The notes under the pieces: model-generated | Told to the model about the DNA's origin: nothing | The model's database searches: none | What the model saw: only the letters and a program-made list of their open reading frames with translations | Shown here: one piece after another, positions 1 to 8,430 of the stretch | How positions within the stretch are numbered: the stretch's first letter is position 1 | Layout of the letters: each line of letters opens with the position of its first letter | NCBI GenBank assembly: GCA_964390805.1 | Contig: CAYMKL010000045.1 | Location: 1-44,709, forward strand | DNA from: CAYMKL01 sp964390805 | GTDB taxonomy: Bacteria > Chloroflexota > Anaerolineae > VGOG01 | DNA length: 44,709 bases | Direction: 5' to 3' | Program-made: the position numbers and the translations under genes

Positions 1-1216
1 CGACTTCTTTTGCCAGATCAATGGCCTCGTCGGCCGAGGCCACCCGCACCATAGGAATGATGGGCATGAGTTGCTCCGTCCAAACGAGCTGATGCATACG
101 ATCCACTTCGGCGATGGCCAGGCGCACCTGGTTGTCCACCCTCATCCCGATTTCTCTCAGGATGACGCTCACGTTCTTGCCCACGAAGGCCTTGTTGATC
201 ACGCCGTGCTTGCCTGGCCCGTGATCTTTCTGCAAAATCACCTTCATCAGCCGGTTCAACTGCCCCAGGCTGAGCTCGACCACGCCGCGCGCCAGCATGA
301 CCGCCTTCAGTTGGTCGGCGATGGCATCCACAGCGATGATCTCTTTCTCCAGCACGCAGATGATGTTGTTATCGAACGAGGCCCCCTTGATGATGTCCCT
401 GGCCGCCTGCTCAATGTCCGCCGTCTCGTCTACCACCACTGGTGGATTGCCTGGCCCAGCGCAAACGGCTTTCTTGCCGCTGTTCATGGCCACCTCCACC
501 ACTCCCGGTCCGCCAGTGACCACCAGGAGGTTAATGGCAGGATGCTTCATCACGTGCTGTGCGCTCTCAATGGTGGGTTCGGGGGTGGTGGTGATGACGT
601 TGGGGGGACCGCCGGCGCGGACGATGGCCTGGTTGAGGGTCTGCACCGTGTGCACCGAGACCTTCTTGGCCCCTGGGTGACAGTTGAACACCACCGCGTT
701 GCCGGCGGCCACCATACCGATGCTGTTGCATATGATCGTTGACGTGGGGTTGGTGCTGGGGGTAATGGCTCCGATGACGCCGTAGGGAGCCCTCTCTACC
801 AGGGTGAATCCGTGGTCGCCGGTGAAAGCGATGGGCTTGAGGTCCTCCGTGCCCGGGGTCTTGTCCGCCACCAAGAGGTTCTTCTCAATCTTGTCCTCGT
901 AGCGACCCATGCCCGTCTCTTGCCAGGCCTCGTAGGCCAGCACCTGAGCGTTCTCCCGCGCCGCCTGGCGCATCTGGAAGATGATGACATCGCGCCGCTC
1001 CACCGGCAGAGCCATGAGTTGCCTGTGAGCGACCTGGGCCGCGGCGATGGCCGAGTCAATGTTTGGGAAGACACCCGAGGTGTCCGTCAAACTCTGCAGT
1101 CCGACGTCCGGAGTGTCCGTTAAATCCCGCCGTCCGTTGTCCCTCTCTTGGCGCAGCTCCGCTACCACCCTCTTCACGATGGCGTTGATGCGCTGTTCGT
1201 CAATCTGTAGAGCCAT
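1..1216 (-). CDS. CoA-acylating aldehyde dehydrogenase (PduP/EutE type), 3' end outside window
   Basis: Read on the minus strand the frame is open from the ATG at 1216 to the left edge (about 405 codons, C-terminus missing). The family oxidises an aldehyde to acyl-CoA with NAD+ inside a bacterial microcompartment. Visible: the fold motif TGGPGVVEVAMNSGKKA, the nucleotide-binding region AITPSTNPT, and the catalytic Cys in NNIICVLEKE, matching the SFDNN..C..EKE signature of PduP/EutE. The first 20 or so residues (IDEQRINAIVKRVVAEL) form a short amphipathic helix like the encapsulation peptides of PduP/EutE, followed by a poorly conserved linker. A GAGG lies 6-7 nt before the ATG. It is last in the BMC cluster seen here; its substrate (acetaldehyde, propionaldehyde or other) cannot be told from sequence. 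Confidence 0.9.
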   Translation of the reverse strand, partial: MALQIDEQRINAIVKRVVAELRQERDNGRRDLTDTPDVGLQSLTDTSGVFPNIDSAIAAAQVAHRQLMALPVERRDVIIFQMRQAARENAQVLAYEAWQETGMGRYEDKIEKNLLVADKTPGTEDLKPIAFTGDHGFTLVERAPYGVIGAITPSTNPTSTIICNSIGMVAAGNAVVFNCHPGAKKVSVHTVQTLNQAIVRAGGPPNVITTTPEPTIESAQHVMKHPAINLLVVTGGPGVVEVAMNSGKKAVCAGPGNPPVVVDETADIEQAARDIIKGASFDNNIICVLEKEIIAVDAIADQLKAVMLARGVVELSLGQLNRLMKVILQKDHGPGKHGVINKAFVGKNVSVILREIGMRVDNQVRLAIAEVDRMHQLVWTEQLMPIIPMVRVASADEAIDLAKEV

Positions 1217-1235
1217 GCTACCCTCTTTTCAAAGT

Positions 1236-1300
1236 GGGGGTAACGAGGCAATGAGGCAACAAGGCATCCCATCACTTGTTACTCATCACTCGTTACCCTT
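1236..1300. repeat. AACGAGTAA-type short dispersed repeat
   Basis: The gap between the aldehyde dehydrogenase and the vertex protein is made of imperfect repeats of AACGAGTAA / AACAAGTGATG-like units on the minus strand. The same family fills 2135-2220. The last few codons of the vertex protein gene (ending KGNE) lie inside it. Confidence 0.6.
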
Positions 1301-1582
1301 CGTGTACTTCACTTCCCCATGGACGTCCCAGGTGTCCACCACGGCCATGACCACACCGTCGCAGGGGCGGCGGTCGGTCTGAACTGTCTGGCGGGCTGCG
1401 GAGCCTCTGGCGTAGAGGACGTAGTCGCCCACGCCGGCCTGGACGACGTCGGCGGCGACGACGTAATCGCCCGCCTCGCGCCCCTCAATGTCCACCTGCT
1501 TGACCACCAGGAACTTCAAACCCTCCATGGTCTCCGTCTTGCGGGTGGCGACCAGGGTGCCTACCACTTTGCCAATTAGCAT
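1286..1582 (-). CDS. BMC vertex shell protein (EutN/CcmL, BMC-P)
   Basis: A 98-aa protein beginning MLIGKVVGTLVATRKTE, the typical N-terminus of the pentameric EutN/CcmL/PduN family that caps the vertices of microcompartment shells. The conserved central stretch (YVVAADVVQAGVGDYVLYA) followed by a Gly/Ser-Ala-R turn is present. I chose the ATG at 1582 because AGGAGG precedes it by 6 nt; a TTG two codons earlier abuts the ribosome-binding site and cannot be used. The start lies 2 nt after the pyrophosphatase stop, so the two are probably translationally coupled. The C-terminal residues are encoded by a dispersed repeat. Confidence 0.9.
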   Translation of the reverse strand: MLIGKVVGTLVATRKTETMEGLKFLVVKQVDIEGREAGDYVVAADVVQAGVGDYVLYARGSAARQTVQTDRRPCDGVVMAVVDTWDVHGEVKYTKGNE

Positions 1583-1584
1583 TT

Positions 1585-2121
1585 TCAACCTCCTTGCCCA
1601 AATTGGTCTTCGAAAAGCTGGATAGCTTCAGCGATCACCTCTTTGGCTGCCGCAGCCGGCTCCCAGCCAAGCATCTCGATCCCCACCATTTCCAAATCCT
1701 TGTAGACCTTAAAGAAATGAGCCACTTCGGCCAGGAAATGCTGTGGGATGTCGCCGATGCCGTGATAGCCGCTGAAGATGGGATCGGTAGCGGGCACGGC
1801 CAGCACCTTGTCGTCGGTCAGCCCCGCGTCCCGCATGTGGAAGACGCCTATGGGCCGGGCCTCGATGAGGCAGCCGGGGAAAGTTGGCTGATTGGTCATC
1901 ACCAGGATGTCCAGCGGATCGCCGTCCCCGCAGAAGGTTCTGGGGATCAACCCGTAGTCGCCAGGATAGTGGATCGAGGAATAGAGGACGCGATCGAGCT
2001 TGATGACCCCCGTGTCCTCCTGGTATTCGTACTTGTTGCGGGACCCCTTGGGTATCTCGACGATGCAGTAGACCACCTCGGGCGCCCGAGGGCCCGGCGG
2101 CAACTCTCGCCACAGGTTCAT
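1585..2121 (-). CDS. ppa: Inorganic pyrophosphatase (family I, soluble)
   Basis: A 178-aa cytoplasmic enzyme that hydrolyses PPi to phosphate with Mg2+. The family signature DGDPLDILVM is present, with EIPKGSRNKYEY near the N-terminus (substrate-binding Lys, Arg, Tyr) and the conserved DDKVLAVP segment. Length is usual for bacterial family I. Start chosen at 2121, where GGGAGG sits 5 nt upstream and the homologous part (MNLWRELPPG) begins; the longer frame extends into repeat sequence. It sits between hexameric and pentameric shell genes, which is an unusual place for this enzyme and suggests it removes PPi made by a pathway linked to the compartment. I see no shell-targeting tail. Confidence 0.93.
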   Translation of the reverse strand: MNLWRELPPGPRAPEVVYCIVEIPKGSRNKYEYQEDTGVIKLDRVLYSSIHYPGDYGLIPRTFCGDGDPLDILVMTNQPTFPGCLIEARPIGVFHMRDAGLTDDKVLAVPATDPIFSGYHGIGDIPQHFLAEVAHFFKVYKDLEMVGIEMLGWEPAAAAKEVIAEAIQLFEDQFGQGG

Positions 2122-2134
2122 TTTCGCCTCCCGA

Positions 2135-2217
2135 AGTGGGGGCAACGAATCAATGAGTAACGAGGAACAAGGCATACTCGTCACGACGTTACCTCAGCAC
2201 TTATTACTTGTTACTCG
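2135..2217. repeat. AACGAGTAA-type short dispersed repeat
   Basis: Imperfect repeats of GTAACGAGTAACAAGTAATA-like units separate the BMC-H and pyrophosphatase genes; the family is the same as at 1236-1300. Confidence 0.6.
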
Positions 2218-2523
2218 TTACGCTTCTATCTCGCCCTTGGCCTGCTCGGAGCGGCCCAAAGGCAGCACCACATCAATGTTTAGATGCGGCCGAGGGATGA
2301 CGTGGACAGAGACCACTTCGCCGACCCTTTCCGCGCCCCGGGCGCCGGCCTCGACAGCCGCCTTGCAGGCGGCCACGTCGCCGCGCACGATGGCCGTTAC
2401 GTAGCCCCCGCCGGTTTTCTCGTAGCTCACCAGCTCGACCTTAGCTGCCTTGACCATAGCATCCGAGGCTTCCACCATCGCCGCGAAACCTCTACATTCG
2501 ATCATGCCTAACGCTTCTGCCAT
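2218..2523 (-). CDS. BMC hexameric shell protein (PduA/EutM, BMC-H)
   Basis: A 101-aa single BMC-domain protein starting MAEALGMIECRGFAAMVEAS, with the family features DAMVKAAKVELVSYEKTG, the pore loop GGG, the strand VTAIVRGDVAACKAAVEAG and VGEVVSVHVIPRPH. These match PduA/PduJ/EutM almost position for position. Hexamers of this family tile the facets of the shell and their central pore passes small metabolites. The ATG at 2523 gives the family N-terminus; AGGAGG lies 11 nt upstream, and a TTG three codons earlier has a better spacing, so the start is uncertain by 3 residues. A short acidic tail follows the domain. Confidence 0.95.
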   Translation of the reverse strand: MAEALGMIECRGFAAMVEASDAMVKAAKVELVSYEKTGGGYVTAIVRGDVAACKAAVEAGARGAERVGEVVSVHVIPRPHLNIDVVLPLGRSEQAKGEIEA

Positions 2524-2586
2524 TTTCAACAAGACCTCCTTTTCTAATGTTTGAGTTTTGAACTTTGAGGGTCTGAAAAGCCTATC

Positions 2587-3225
2587 CTATGCTCTCCTCT
2601 TGGGTTCCATCACCTTCCCTGTCACCGATTCGATGGCCTCCAGGGCAGCCCCGTAGCCGGCCATGATGTCCCGTTCCTCGCCGCCGAGCCAGAGCCGGCC
2701 GAAGCTGCCGAAGGGCCGCACTTGGATCAGGGTGATGTGGGCCGCTTTCTCTGCCTCATTGGCCGCCAGCACTGCGTAGGCGGCGGGCTCCACCTCCAGG
2801 ATATAGAGGGTCTGGCCAGGGATGAGCATGGAGCCCTTGCGGTTGCGGTTGACCAGTTGAGCGTGATGGTCGTCCACGTGACGGATCACCTGGCTGGAGG
2901 CAACCTTGGGCTTCCAGCGCTCACTCTCCTGAACCTCCAGGGCGTCCAGGATGGCCGCCCCTGCCGCTCGCACGTCCGCCTGAGAAGGCGAATGTACCTC
3001 CAGGAGCCCGAAGAGCCGTTCCACCACCTGCACTGCTGGACGCACGTTGGTGGCCTTCACCGCGATATCTGTCATGCGGTTGATCTCAATGCCGGGCGAG
3101 ATCTCCACCCAGAGGGAAGCATCACCCACGAGGGGCAGGAACCCCCTGGCCGTGGAGCCAATGAAGGCTGTGAGCTGCGGCTGCAAGCTATCGAGGAAAA
3201 TGTATGATCGTAAGTCTACTGCCAA
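2587..3225 (-). CDS. Tandem BMC-domain shell protein (BMC-T)
   Basis: A 212-aa protein with two BMC-like halves. The second half (about residues 140-205: LYILEVEPAAYAVLAANEAE ... GRLWLGGEERDIMAGYGAAL) follows the BMC pattern. The first half (about 40-95: INRMTDIAVKATNVRPAVQV ... FGLLEVHSPSQADVRAAGAA) looks like a permuted BMC domain. Trimeric BMC-T proteins form pseudohexagonal facet tiles, often with larger, gated pores. The start is TTG at 3225, with AAGGAGG 7 nt upstream. It is first in the shell cluster, 41 nt after recN on the same strand. I am less sure of the exact BMC-T subfamily than of shell membership. Confidence 0.78.
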   Translation of the reverse strand: MAVDLRSYIFLDSLQPQLTAFIGSTARGFLPLVGDASLWVEISPGIEINRMTDIAVKATNVRPAVQVVERLFGLLEVHSPSQADVRAAGAAILDALEVQESERWKPKVASSQVIRHVDDHHAQLVNRNRKGSMLIPGQTLYILEVEPAAYAVLAANEAEKAAHITLIQVRPFGSFGRLWLGGEERDIMAGYGAALEAIESVTGKVMEPKRRA

Positions 3226-3266
3226 AGTTGCACCTCCTTGTTCGTGATTTACTATGCGTTATTGAG

Positions 3267-5018
3267 CTAGGGGAGCTTGACCTCGCTCACCCGCTCCAAC
3301 AGCTCCTGCGCGCTGCGGCGGGTCACTTTGGTGACTGTTCCCAGCATGCTGGCTAGCTCCTCGACCCGTTCCTCCTCCTCCGTTAACTGCTGCACCATGG
3401 TCAGGGTGCGTTCGCCAGAAATCCTTTTGTCAACCCTGAAATGGACATCGCCATAGCCAGCAAGCTGGGGGAGGTGAGTAACGCAGAGCACCTGGTGGCC
3501 TGCATCATCGGGACCTGTCCCTGTGGTCAGACTCCAGAGCTTCTGGCCTACTACCCCGCCCGCTCGCCCGCCGATGCCCGCGTCTATCTCGTCGAAAATG
3601 AGGGTCGGGGTGCGGTCGGCCGCTGAGAGGACGGTTTTGAGAGCCAGCATCAGGCGCGAGGTCTCACCGCCAGAGGCTATCTTGACCAAAGATTTCAGCG
3701 GTTCGCCGATGTTGGGCGCTATGAGAAACTCCACGCGGTCAATGCCGGTGGTGTCGAATCGCATTCGCTTGTCCCCTACCCAGGCGCCATCCTCGGCCTC
3801 CTTTTGTTCGATGGCCGCCCCGAAACGAGCTCCCTCCATGCCCAGGTGCTTGAGCTCTGCCTCGATGGCCTCCCCCAACTGCTCACCCGTCGCCCGCCGC
3901 TGAGCCGAGAGTTGGGCGGCCAAAGCCCCGATGTGCCGTAAGAGCTCCGTTTCGCGAGTTTTCAGCTCCTCCACCCGCTCTTCGCTATGAACTATCCCGT
4001 CAAGCTCACACTGGGCCGCCTCGCCGAAGGCCAGAATCTCAGCGATGGAGCCGCCGTACTTGCGTTTCAGGTTGTAGATGAGGTCCAATCTCTCATCCAC
4101 CTGGCGCAGCCTGGCCGGGTTAGACTCGATGCTATCGCGGTAGGTCCGCAAGCTCTGGGCCAGGTCCTCTAGTTGATAAGAGACTTCCTCGACCGCCTGG
4201 CGCTGTTTCTTGAGGCCGGAGTCAATCTTCTCTAAGCTGGTTAAGCTATGGACTACTTGACCCAGGAGATCAATGGCCGAAAGCTGCTCTTCTTCCCCCA
4301 CGTAAAGGGCGCGATGGGCATCGTTGGTCAACTCCACCAGGTGCTCGGCATTAGCCAGGCGAGTGCGCTCCTCGTTAAGCTCCTGCTCCTCACCAACCTT
4401 CAAGTTGGCCGAAGCGATTTCCTGTACCTGATAAGTCAGAAGGTCAGCCCGGCGGGCCAGCTCTCGCTCATCGCGTATCAGGGCACTCAAATCCTGACGC
4501 ACCTGGCGCAACTCACGCACCAGGTCCGCCACCTCATGCCGCACAGCCCATAGGTCACCGTAGCGATCTAAGAAGTCTATGTGTTCCCGGACTCTTAGGA
4601 GGGATAGGTGCTCGGTCTGGCCGTGGATGTCCACCAGGTGCTGGCCGATGCTCTCCAGAACGCCCAAGGTGACGGCCCGCCCGTTCACTCGGCAGATGCT
4701 GCGCCTCTCCCGTCGGATCTCCCGCGCCAGGACGAGGATGTTCTCATCGTCTCCCTCCAGCCCGTCCCTCTGCAGCAGGGGCAGAAGGAGCTCTTTCCCA
4801 ATCTCGTTCAGGTAGAAAATGCCCTCCACCCGCGCCTCGTCCGTGCCGGAGCGAATCATAGTGCTGTCCGCCCTCCCGCCCAGGAGGGTGCTCACGGCAT
4901 CTATGATGATGGACTTGCCCGCGCCGGTCTCACCGGTCAGGACATTGAGGCCGGGGCTGAAGTCCAGTTGTAACTCATCAATGATGGCAAAATTGCTAAC
5001 GTTTAGCTCAACTAACAT
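3267..5018 (-). CDS. recN: DNA repair protein RecN
   Basis: A 583-aa SMC-like ATPase that tethers DNA and acts at double-strand breaks. The N-terminus (MLVELNVSNFAIIDELQLDF) and Walker A (GETGAGKS, near residue 30-37) are canonical. A long charged coiled-coil region spans about residues 150-380. The C-terminal head has the ABC signature-like ASGGETSRLMLALK and Walker B LIFDEIDAGIGG, followed by CVTHLPQLAGYGD. Length fits the family. The ATG is preceded by AGGTGAG. Its place after nadK is a widely conserved arrangement; here a membrane B-box protein sits between them. Confidence 0.96.
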   Translation of the reverse strand: MLVELNVSNFAIIDELQLDFSPGLNVLTGETGAGKSIIIDAVSTLLGGRADSTMIRSGTDEARVEGIFYLNEIGKELLLPLLQRDGLEGDDENILVLAREIRRERRSICRVNGRAVTLGVLESIGQHLVDIHGQTEHLSLLRVREHIDFLDRYGDLWAVRHEVADLVRELRQVRQDLSALIRDERELARRADLLTYQVQEIASANLKVGEEQELNEERTRLANAEHLVELTNDAHRALYVGEEEQLSAIDLLGQVVHSLTSLEKIDSGLKKQRQAVEEVSYQLEDLAQSLRTYRDSIESNPARLRQVDERLDLIYNLKRKYGGSIAEILAFGEAAQCELDGIVHSEERVEELKTRETELLRHIGALAAQLSAQRRATGEQLGEAIEAELKHLGMEGARFGAAIEQKEAEDGAWVGDKRMRFDTTGIDRVEFLIAPNIGEPLKSLVKIASGGETSRLMLALKTVLSAADRTPTLIFDEIDAGIGGRAGGVVGQKLWSLTTGTGPDDAGHQVLCVTHLPQLAGYGDVHFRVDKRISGERTLTMVQQLTEEEERVEELASMLGTVTKVTRRSAQELLERVSEVKLP

Positions 5019-5024
5019 ACCATC

Positions 5025-5540
5025 TCACCTTAGCCGGGCGTAGGTTGTACCTACGGCCAGGGCCACGTAGATGATGAGGTCTATCCGGAAAAGCGTGGGC
5101 AGGTAAGCCACGGGCTGAGGTGTGAAGAGGTGGAACAGGAAAGGATAAAGGGCCACTACCAAAGCCCCGGTCACGATGCAACTGCTGACCACCAGCCAGA
5201 TCCAGCGGCCTCGGCGGCGGCGGATAGCCCAGCGGACGATCTCAGCGATGACTCCACCAGCCACAGGCCCCAGAATGAGCGCCAGGAAGATCCCTATTCG
5301 GCCGAAGATAAAAGCAGCGATGGTGGAAAGCACCAGGCCCACTACCACGGCGATGGCGTAATCCGAAGATGTGGCGGTGTAGAAGATGGCCTGTTGAGAC
5401 CTGATGCACTGGGGACAGCGGAAGCCCACCGGGGTCTGCACCGCGCACCTGGGGCAGATGGGGGTGCCGCACTTGTTACAGCGCAGGCGGGTCTCAACCT
5501 GGGGATGGTTGACGCAGTAGACAACCTCTGGTTCGCTCAT
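5025..5540 (-). CDS. B-box-type zinc finger membrane protein
   Basis: A 171-aa protein. Residues 9-42 carry four paired Cys/His ligands (CVNHPQVETRLRCNKCGTPI then CPRCAVQTPVGFRCPQC), a B-box-like double zinc site often seen at the N-terminus of rhomboid proteases and other bacterial membrane proteins. After it come about four hydrophobic segments (about 60-80, 83-105, 112-135, 150-168) with an RRRRGR loop, but no rhomboid GxSG or catalytic His, so I do not call a protease. The start overlaps the nadK stop by ATGA, so the two genes are coupled. Function unknown. Confidence 0.75.
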   Translation of the reverse strand: MSEPEVVYCVNHPQVETRLRCNKCGTPICPRCAVQTPVGFRCPQCIRSQQAIFYTATSSDYAIAVVVGLVLSTIAAFIFGRIGIFLALILGPVAGGVIAEIVRWAIRRRRGRWIWLVVSSCIVTGALVVALYPFLFHLFTPQPVAYLPTLFRIDLIIYVALAVGTTYARLR

Positions 5541-6361
5541 CGTAACCTCTCCAATAGTGTTCGATAGAAATAGGCTCGGTCCTGAGTCCTGATGAAGCGA
5601 CAGGCGTGGGGACTGGCTGTGATCACCACCCTGGCGGCGTCCTTCAGCTCCACATCGAACTGGCCGTCAACGGTGAGGATGGCCCGGTGGTCGGTGGAAA
5701 CCTGCACCTCGACCCGCGCCCCCTGGGACAGAACCACCGCCCGATCCAGGCACAGGTGAGGAGCGATAGGTATGAGCAGGATGTTGTTTAGCTCAGGGGG
5801 CAGGACGGGCCCTCCCACCGCCAGGGCATAGGCTGTGGAACCGGTGGCGGTGGCTACGATTAGCCCGTCGGCGGCGTAGGTGGTCAGATACTCGCCGTCA
5901 ATGTAAGTGGCCAGGCGAACTATACGGGCCAGAGTCCCCCGCCCGACCACGAACTCGTTGAGGACCTCACCGGCCCAGGACGTAACGTTCCCTTCGCGCC
6001 ACAATTCAGCCTGGAGCATCATACGCTCCTCGAGCCAGTATTTGCCCCCCAGGACGAGGGAGAGCTTCTCAGACCAGTCCTCGCGTTCCATCTCGGCCAG
6101 AAAGCCCACCCGACCCAGGTTGAGACCCAGGATGGGGACGGAATGTTCGGCGGCCACCCGCGCTGCCCGCAGGATGGTGCCATCGCCTCCCAAAGTGACT
6201 AAGAGATCAAAGTCACCCACGCAGCGGGCAACTTTGTCTTCATCCCAAGCCGAGCATAGCCAGGAGGAAACACCTCTTTCCTCCAGGTAATGAGCTATCT
6301 CCTGGGCCAAAGCCAACGATTCGGGCAGCTTTGGATGGTGTAGCAAGCCAGCTCTTTTCAT
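5537..6361 (-). CDS. nadK: NAD kinase
   Basis: A 274-aa enzyme phosphorylating NAD+ to NADP+. The diagnostic GGDGTILRAAR lies at about residues 58-68, followed by GLNLGRVGFLAEM, then LNEFVVGRG, and the second conserved block ADGLIVATATGSTAYALAVG that binds NAD. Length and motif order are typical. The stop overlaps the start of the B-box gene, and recN follows, a common nadK-recN neighbourhood. Upstream (6362-6505) is repeat DNA, so the promoter of this group was not recognised. Confidence 0.95.
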   Translation of the reverse strand: MKRAGLLHHPKLPESLALAQEIAHYLEERGVSSWLCSAWDEDKVARCVGDFDLLVTLGGDGTILRAARVAAEHSVPILGLNLGRVGFLAEMEREDWSEKLSLVLGGKYWLEERMMLQAELWREGNVTSWAGEVLNEFVVGRGTLARIVRLATYIDGEYLTTYAADGLIVATATGSTAYALAVGGPVLPPELNNILLIPIAPHLCLDRAVVLSQGARVEVQVSTDHRAILTVDGQFDVELKDAARVVITASPHACRFIRTQDRAYFYRTLLERLR

Positions 6362-6398
6362 TGATGATGCTCCATCGCTGTCGCAGACATGTAATCAA

Positions 6399-6535
6399 AC
6401 TCCTCCCCCTCGCAGGGGGAGGCTGGGAGGGAGTGGGGCTGACGACCTCAGAGCGAAGTTGTGTGCCCAAAGCATTACGGCTTCTAGTGCGAAATCCACC
6501 CTCCCCTAACCCCTCCCTGTCAGGGAGGGGAATCC
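6399..6535. repeat. G/C-tract palindromic repeat element
   Basis: Two hairpin-forming modules, CTCCCCCTCGCAGGGGGAG and CCCCTCCCTGTCAGGGAGGG, face each other about 100 bp apart, with related flanks (GGGAGGGAGTGGGG and CCCTCCCCTAACCCC). The stop codon and last ten residues of hisS lie inside the right-hand module. It looks like a short non-coding mobile or amplified element. Confidence 0.65.
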
Positions 6536-7798
6536 TCCAAGCCGTTGGCTCAGCCAAGTTGTCACGTCTTCCAGGGCCACAGAGTGCTGCGCGCTCTCGG
6601 TCATGTCGCGCACGGTCACTTGCCCAGCCTCAGCCTCCCTCTCCCCGATGATCAGGGTGAAAGCCACGCCCTGCCGGTTGGCCTGCCGCAACTGGGCCTT
6701 GAGGCTCCGCTCGCCGAAGGAGATGAGCGCGCCGATGCCGGCCGCCTGCAAATCACGGGCCAGTTTCACCCCGATCAGCTTGTTCTGTTCGCCCAGGTGG
6801 GCAATTAATATCTGAGGTGAGGGCAGAGTCGGCACCTGTACCCCTTGATGTTTCATGGTCAGGACGATGCGCTCCAGGCCTGAGGCAAAACCAACGGCTG
6901 GTACATGCGGGCCGCCCAGCACCTCGGCCAGGCCGTCATAGCGCCCGCCGCCGCACACAGAGTTCTGAGCCCCGATTCCCTCGGCCCACACCTCGAAGAC
7001 AGTCTTGGTGTAGTAGTCAAGACCGCGCACCAGCCGATGGCTTAGGGTGTAGGGCCGGCCCAGGGAATCGAGATAGCCAAGCAGGGTCTGGAAGTGCTCA
7101 GCGCACTCCTCGCACAGGTACTCTCCCATGCTGGGGGCAGCGTCAATGATGGGCTGACAACTCTCGGCCTTGCAATCCAGCAAGCGAAGCGGGTTGCGTT
7201 CCAGGCGCCGCTGACAATCTTCGCAGATATGATCCCTGTGACCCTGGTAATACTCAACGAGCACTTTCAGAAAGTTGGGGCGGCACTTAGGACAGCCGAT
7301 ACTATTGAGCTGAAAAGAGAGCCCCTTGAAGCCCAGGTCTTCGTAGAGGTGCCAGGCCACGGACATGACCTCCAGGTCCACAGCCGGGTCTTGCTCGCCG
7401 ATGGCCTCGACGTTGAACTGGTGGTGCTGGCGGTAGCGACCGGCCTGCGGTCGCTCGTAGCGGAAACAGGGGCCGAGGGAGTACACCTTGACCGGCTGGG
7501 GGCGAACGTGCATGCCGTGCTCAAGATAGGCACGCACCACCCCGGCCGTGAACTCCGGGCGCAAGGTGATGGGGTTTCCACCCTTGTCGAGGAACGAGTA
7601 CATCTCCTTCTCCACGATGTCCGTGGTCTCGCCCACGCCTTGCTCGAAGAGCGCGGTATCCTCAAATATGGGCGTGCCCAACTGCTGATAGCCGTAGAGT
7701 TGAGCAATGTAGTGGGCGCGTTCCAGGATATACCGCCAATAAGGTTGATCCTCGGGCAGGATGTCTTGTGTGCCGCGCGGTGCGCTGTATAGGGCCAA
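6506..7798 (-). CDS. hisS: Histidyl-tRNA synthetase
   Basis: A 430-aa class II synthetase charging tRNA-His. Class II motif 1 region (YSAPRGTQDILPEDQPYW), motif 2 (GPCFRYERPQAGRYRQHHQF), the histidine-binding LVRGLDYYTKTVFEVW and motif 3 (GFASGLERI) are all present, plus the C-terminal anticodon-binding domain. A four-Cys cluster (CPKC ... CEDC ... CEEC) in the insertion domain is seen in several bacterial lineages. I chose TTG at 7798, 6 nt after AGAGGAGG; an upstream ATG at 7858 reads through CCAATATC-type repeat DNA and adds an unrelated leader. The C-terminal tail GGFPSLTGRG is encoded by a dispersed repeat. Confidence 0.95.
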   Translation of the reverse strand: MALYSAPRGTQDILPEDQPYWRYILERAHYIAQLYGYQQLGTPIFEDTALFEQGVGETTDIVEKEMYSFLDKGGNPITLRPEFTAGVVRAYLEHGMHVRPQPVKVYSLGPCFRYERPQAGRYRQHHQFNVEAIGEQDPAVDLEVMSVAWHLYEDLGFKGLSFQLNSIGCPKCRPNFLKVLVEYYQGHRDHICEDCQRRLERNPLRLLDCKAESCQPIIDAAPSMGEYLCEECAEHFQTLLGYLDSLGRPYTLSHRLVRGLDYYTKTVFEVWAEGIGAQNSVCGGGRYDGLAEVLGGPHVPAVGFASGLERIVLTMKHQGVQVPTLPSPQILIAHLGEQNKLIGVKLARDLQAAGIGALISFGERSLKAQLRQANRQGVAFTLIIGEREAEAGQVTVRDMTESAQHSVALEDVTTWLSQRLGGFPSLTGRG

Positions 7799-7867
7799 TG
7801 GGAACCTCCTCTGGAACTTTGATATTGGGTATTGGAGATTGGTGATATTATATCCCATTTCTCCCTT

Positions 7868-8401
7868 TTACGCTAACCTCTCTTCACACTCGCCTCGGTA
7901 GCCACAGCTCCGGCAGCGGTTGGGGTTGGCGTGGCTGGGGCCCACGTCGTCGGCGGCGAGGTCCTGGCGCATCTCAGCCAGGACGCTCAGCAATTGAGCC
8001 CGCAACTGTTCAGTATACTCGACGGCGTAGGCCTGGTCGTGGTATTTGATGATCCCATACGGTGGGGGTTGCCCGTACTCTTCCTCCACCAGAAGGCAGT
8101 AGGCAGCCAACTGGAGCACGTGGGAGCGATAGGGGCTCGGTGGACAAACGGTGGATTTGACCTCGACCGGGATCCTGGTACTTCTGTCATCAACTAGATA
8201 GTCGGGCCTGCCCGTCAGGAGATAGCGGCGGGAGAAGAGGGGCTTCTCACAGCGATTCCAGGCGCCGGTGTCAGCGTATATCACTTGGCCCTGGGGCAAT
8301 CCCGTCTGTTCGTGCAGGCGGCGCGCCCATCTGAGCAGGAACAGGCCTCCCAGGAACAGGATCAGGGCACATGCCAGTAGAATCACACGTGGGTCGGTCA
8401 C
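7868..8401 (-). CDS. Cas4-like PD-(D/E)XK nuclease, C-terminal part (membrane-anchored)
   Basis: About 177 aa from a GTG at 8401. A transmembrane segment (VILLACALILFLGGLFLL) is followed by the RecB/Cas4 nuclease core: GRPDYLVDD, the catalytic IPVEVKS, and QLAAYCLLVEEEYG. A C-terminal cluster CRSCGYRGEC supplies three Cys for an Fe-S site. In Cas4 the fourth Cys is near the N-terminus; here that part is in a separate frame at 8533-8790. I infer one ancestral gene now split by about 130 bp of repeat-bearing DNA; whether the two pieces assemble or the gene is dead is unknown. No CRISPR array or other cas gene is visible, so this is the stand-alone Cas4-like type. The start is weakly supported. 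Confidence 0.68.
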   Translation of the reverse strand: MTDPRVILLACALILFLGGLFLLRWARRLHEQTGLPQGQVIYADTGAWNRCEKPLFSRRYLLTGRPDYLVDDRSTRIPVEVKSTVCPPSPYRSHVLQLAAYCLLVEEEYGQPPPYGIIKYHDQAYAVEYTEQLRAQLLSVLAEMRQDLAADDVGPSHANPNRCRSCGYRGECEERLA

Positions 8402-8430
8402 GGGTTTTTCCCCATCGAGCGTACCGGAGT

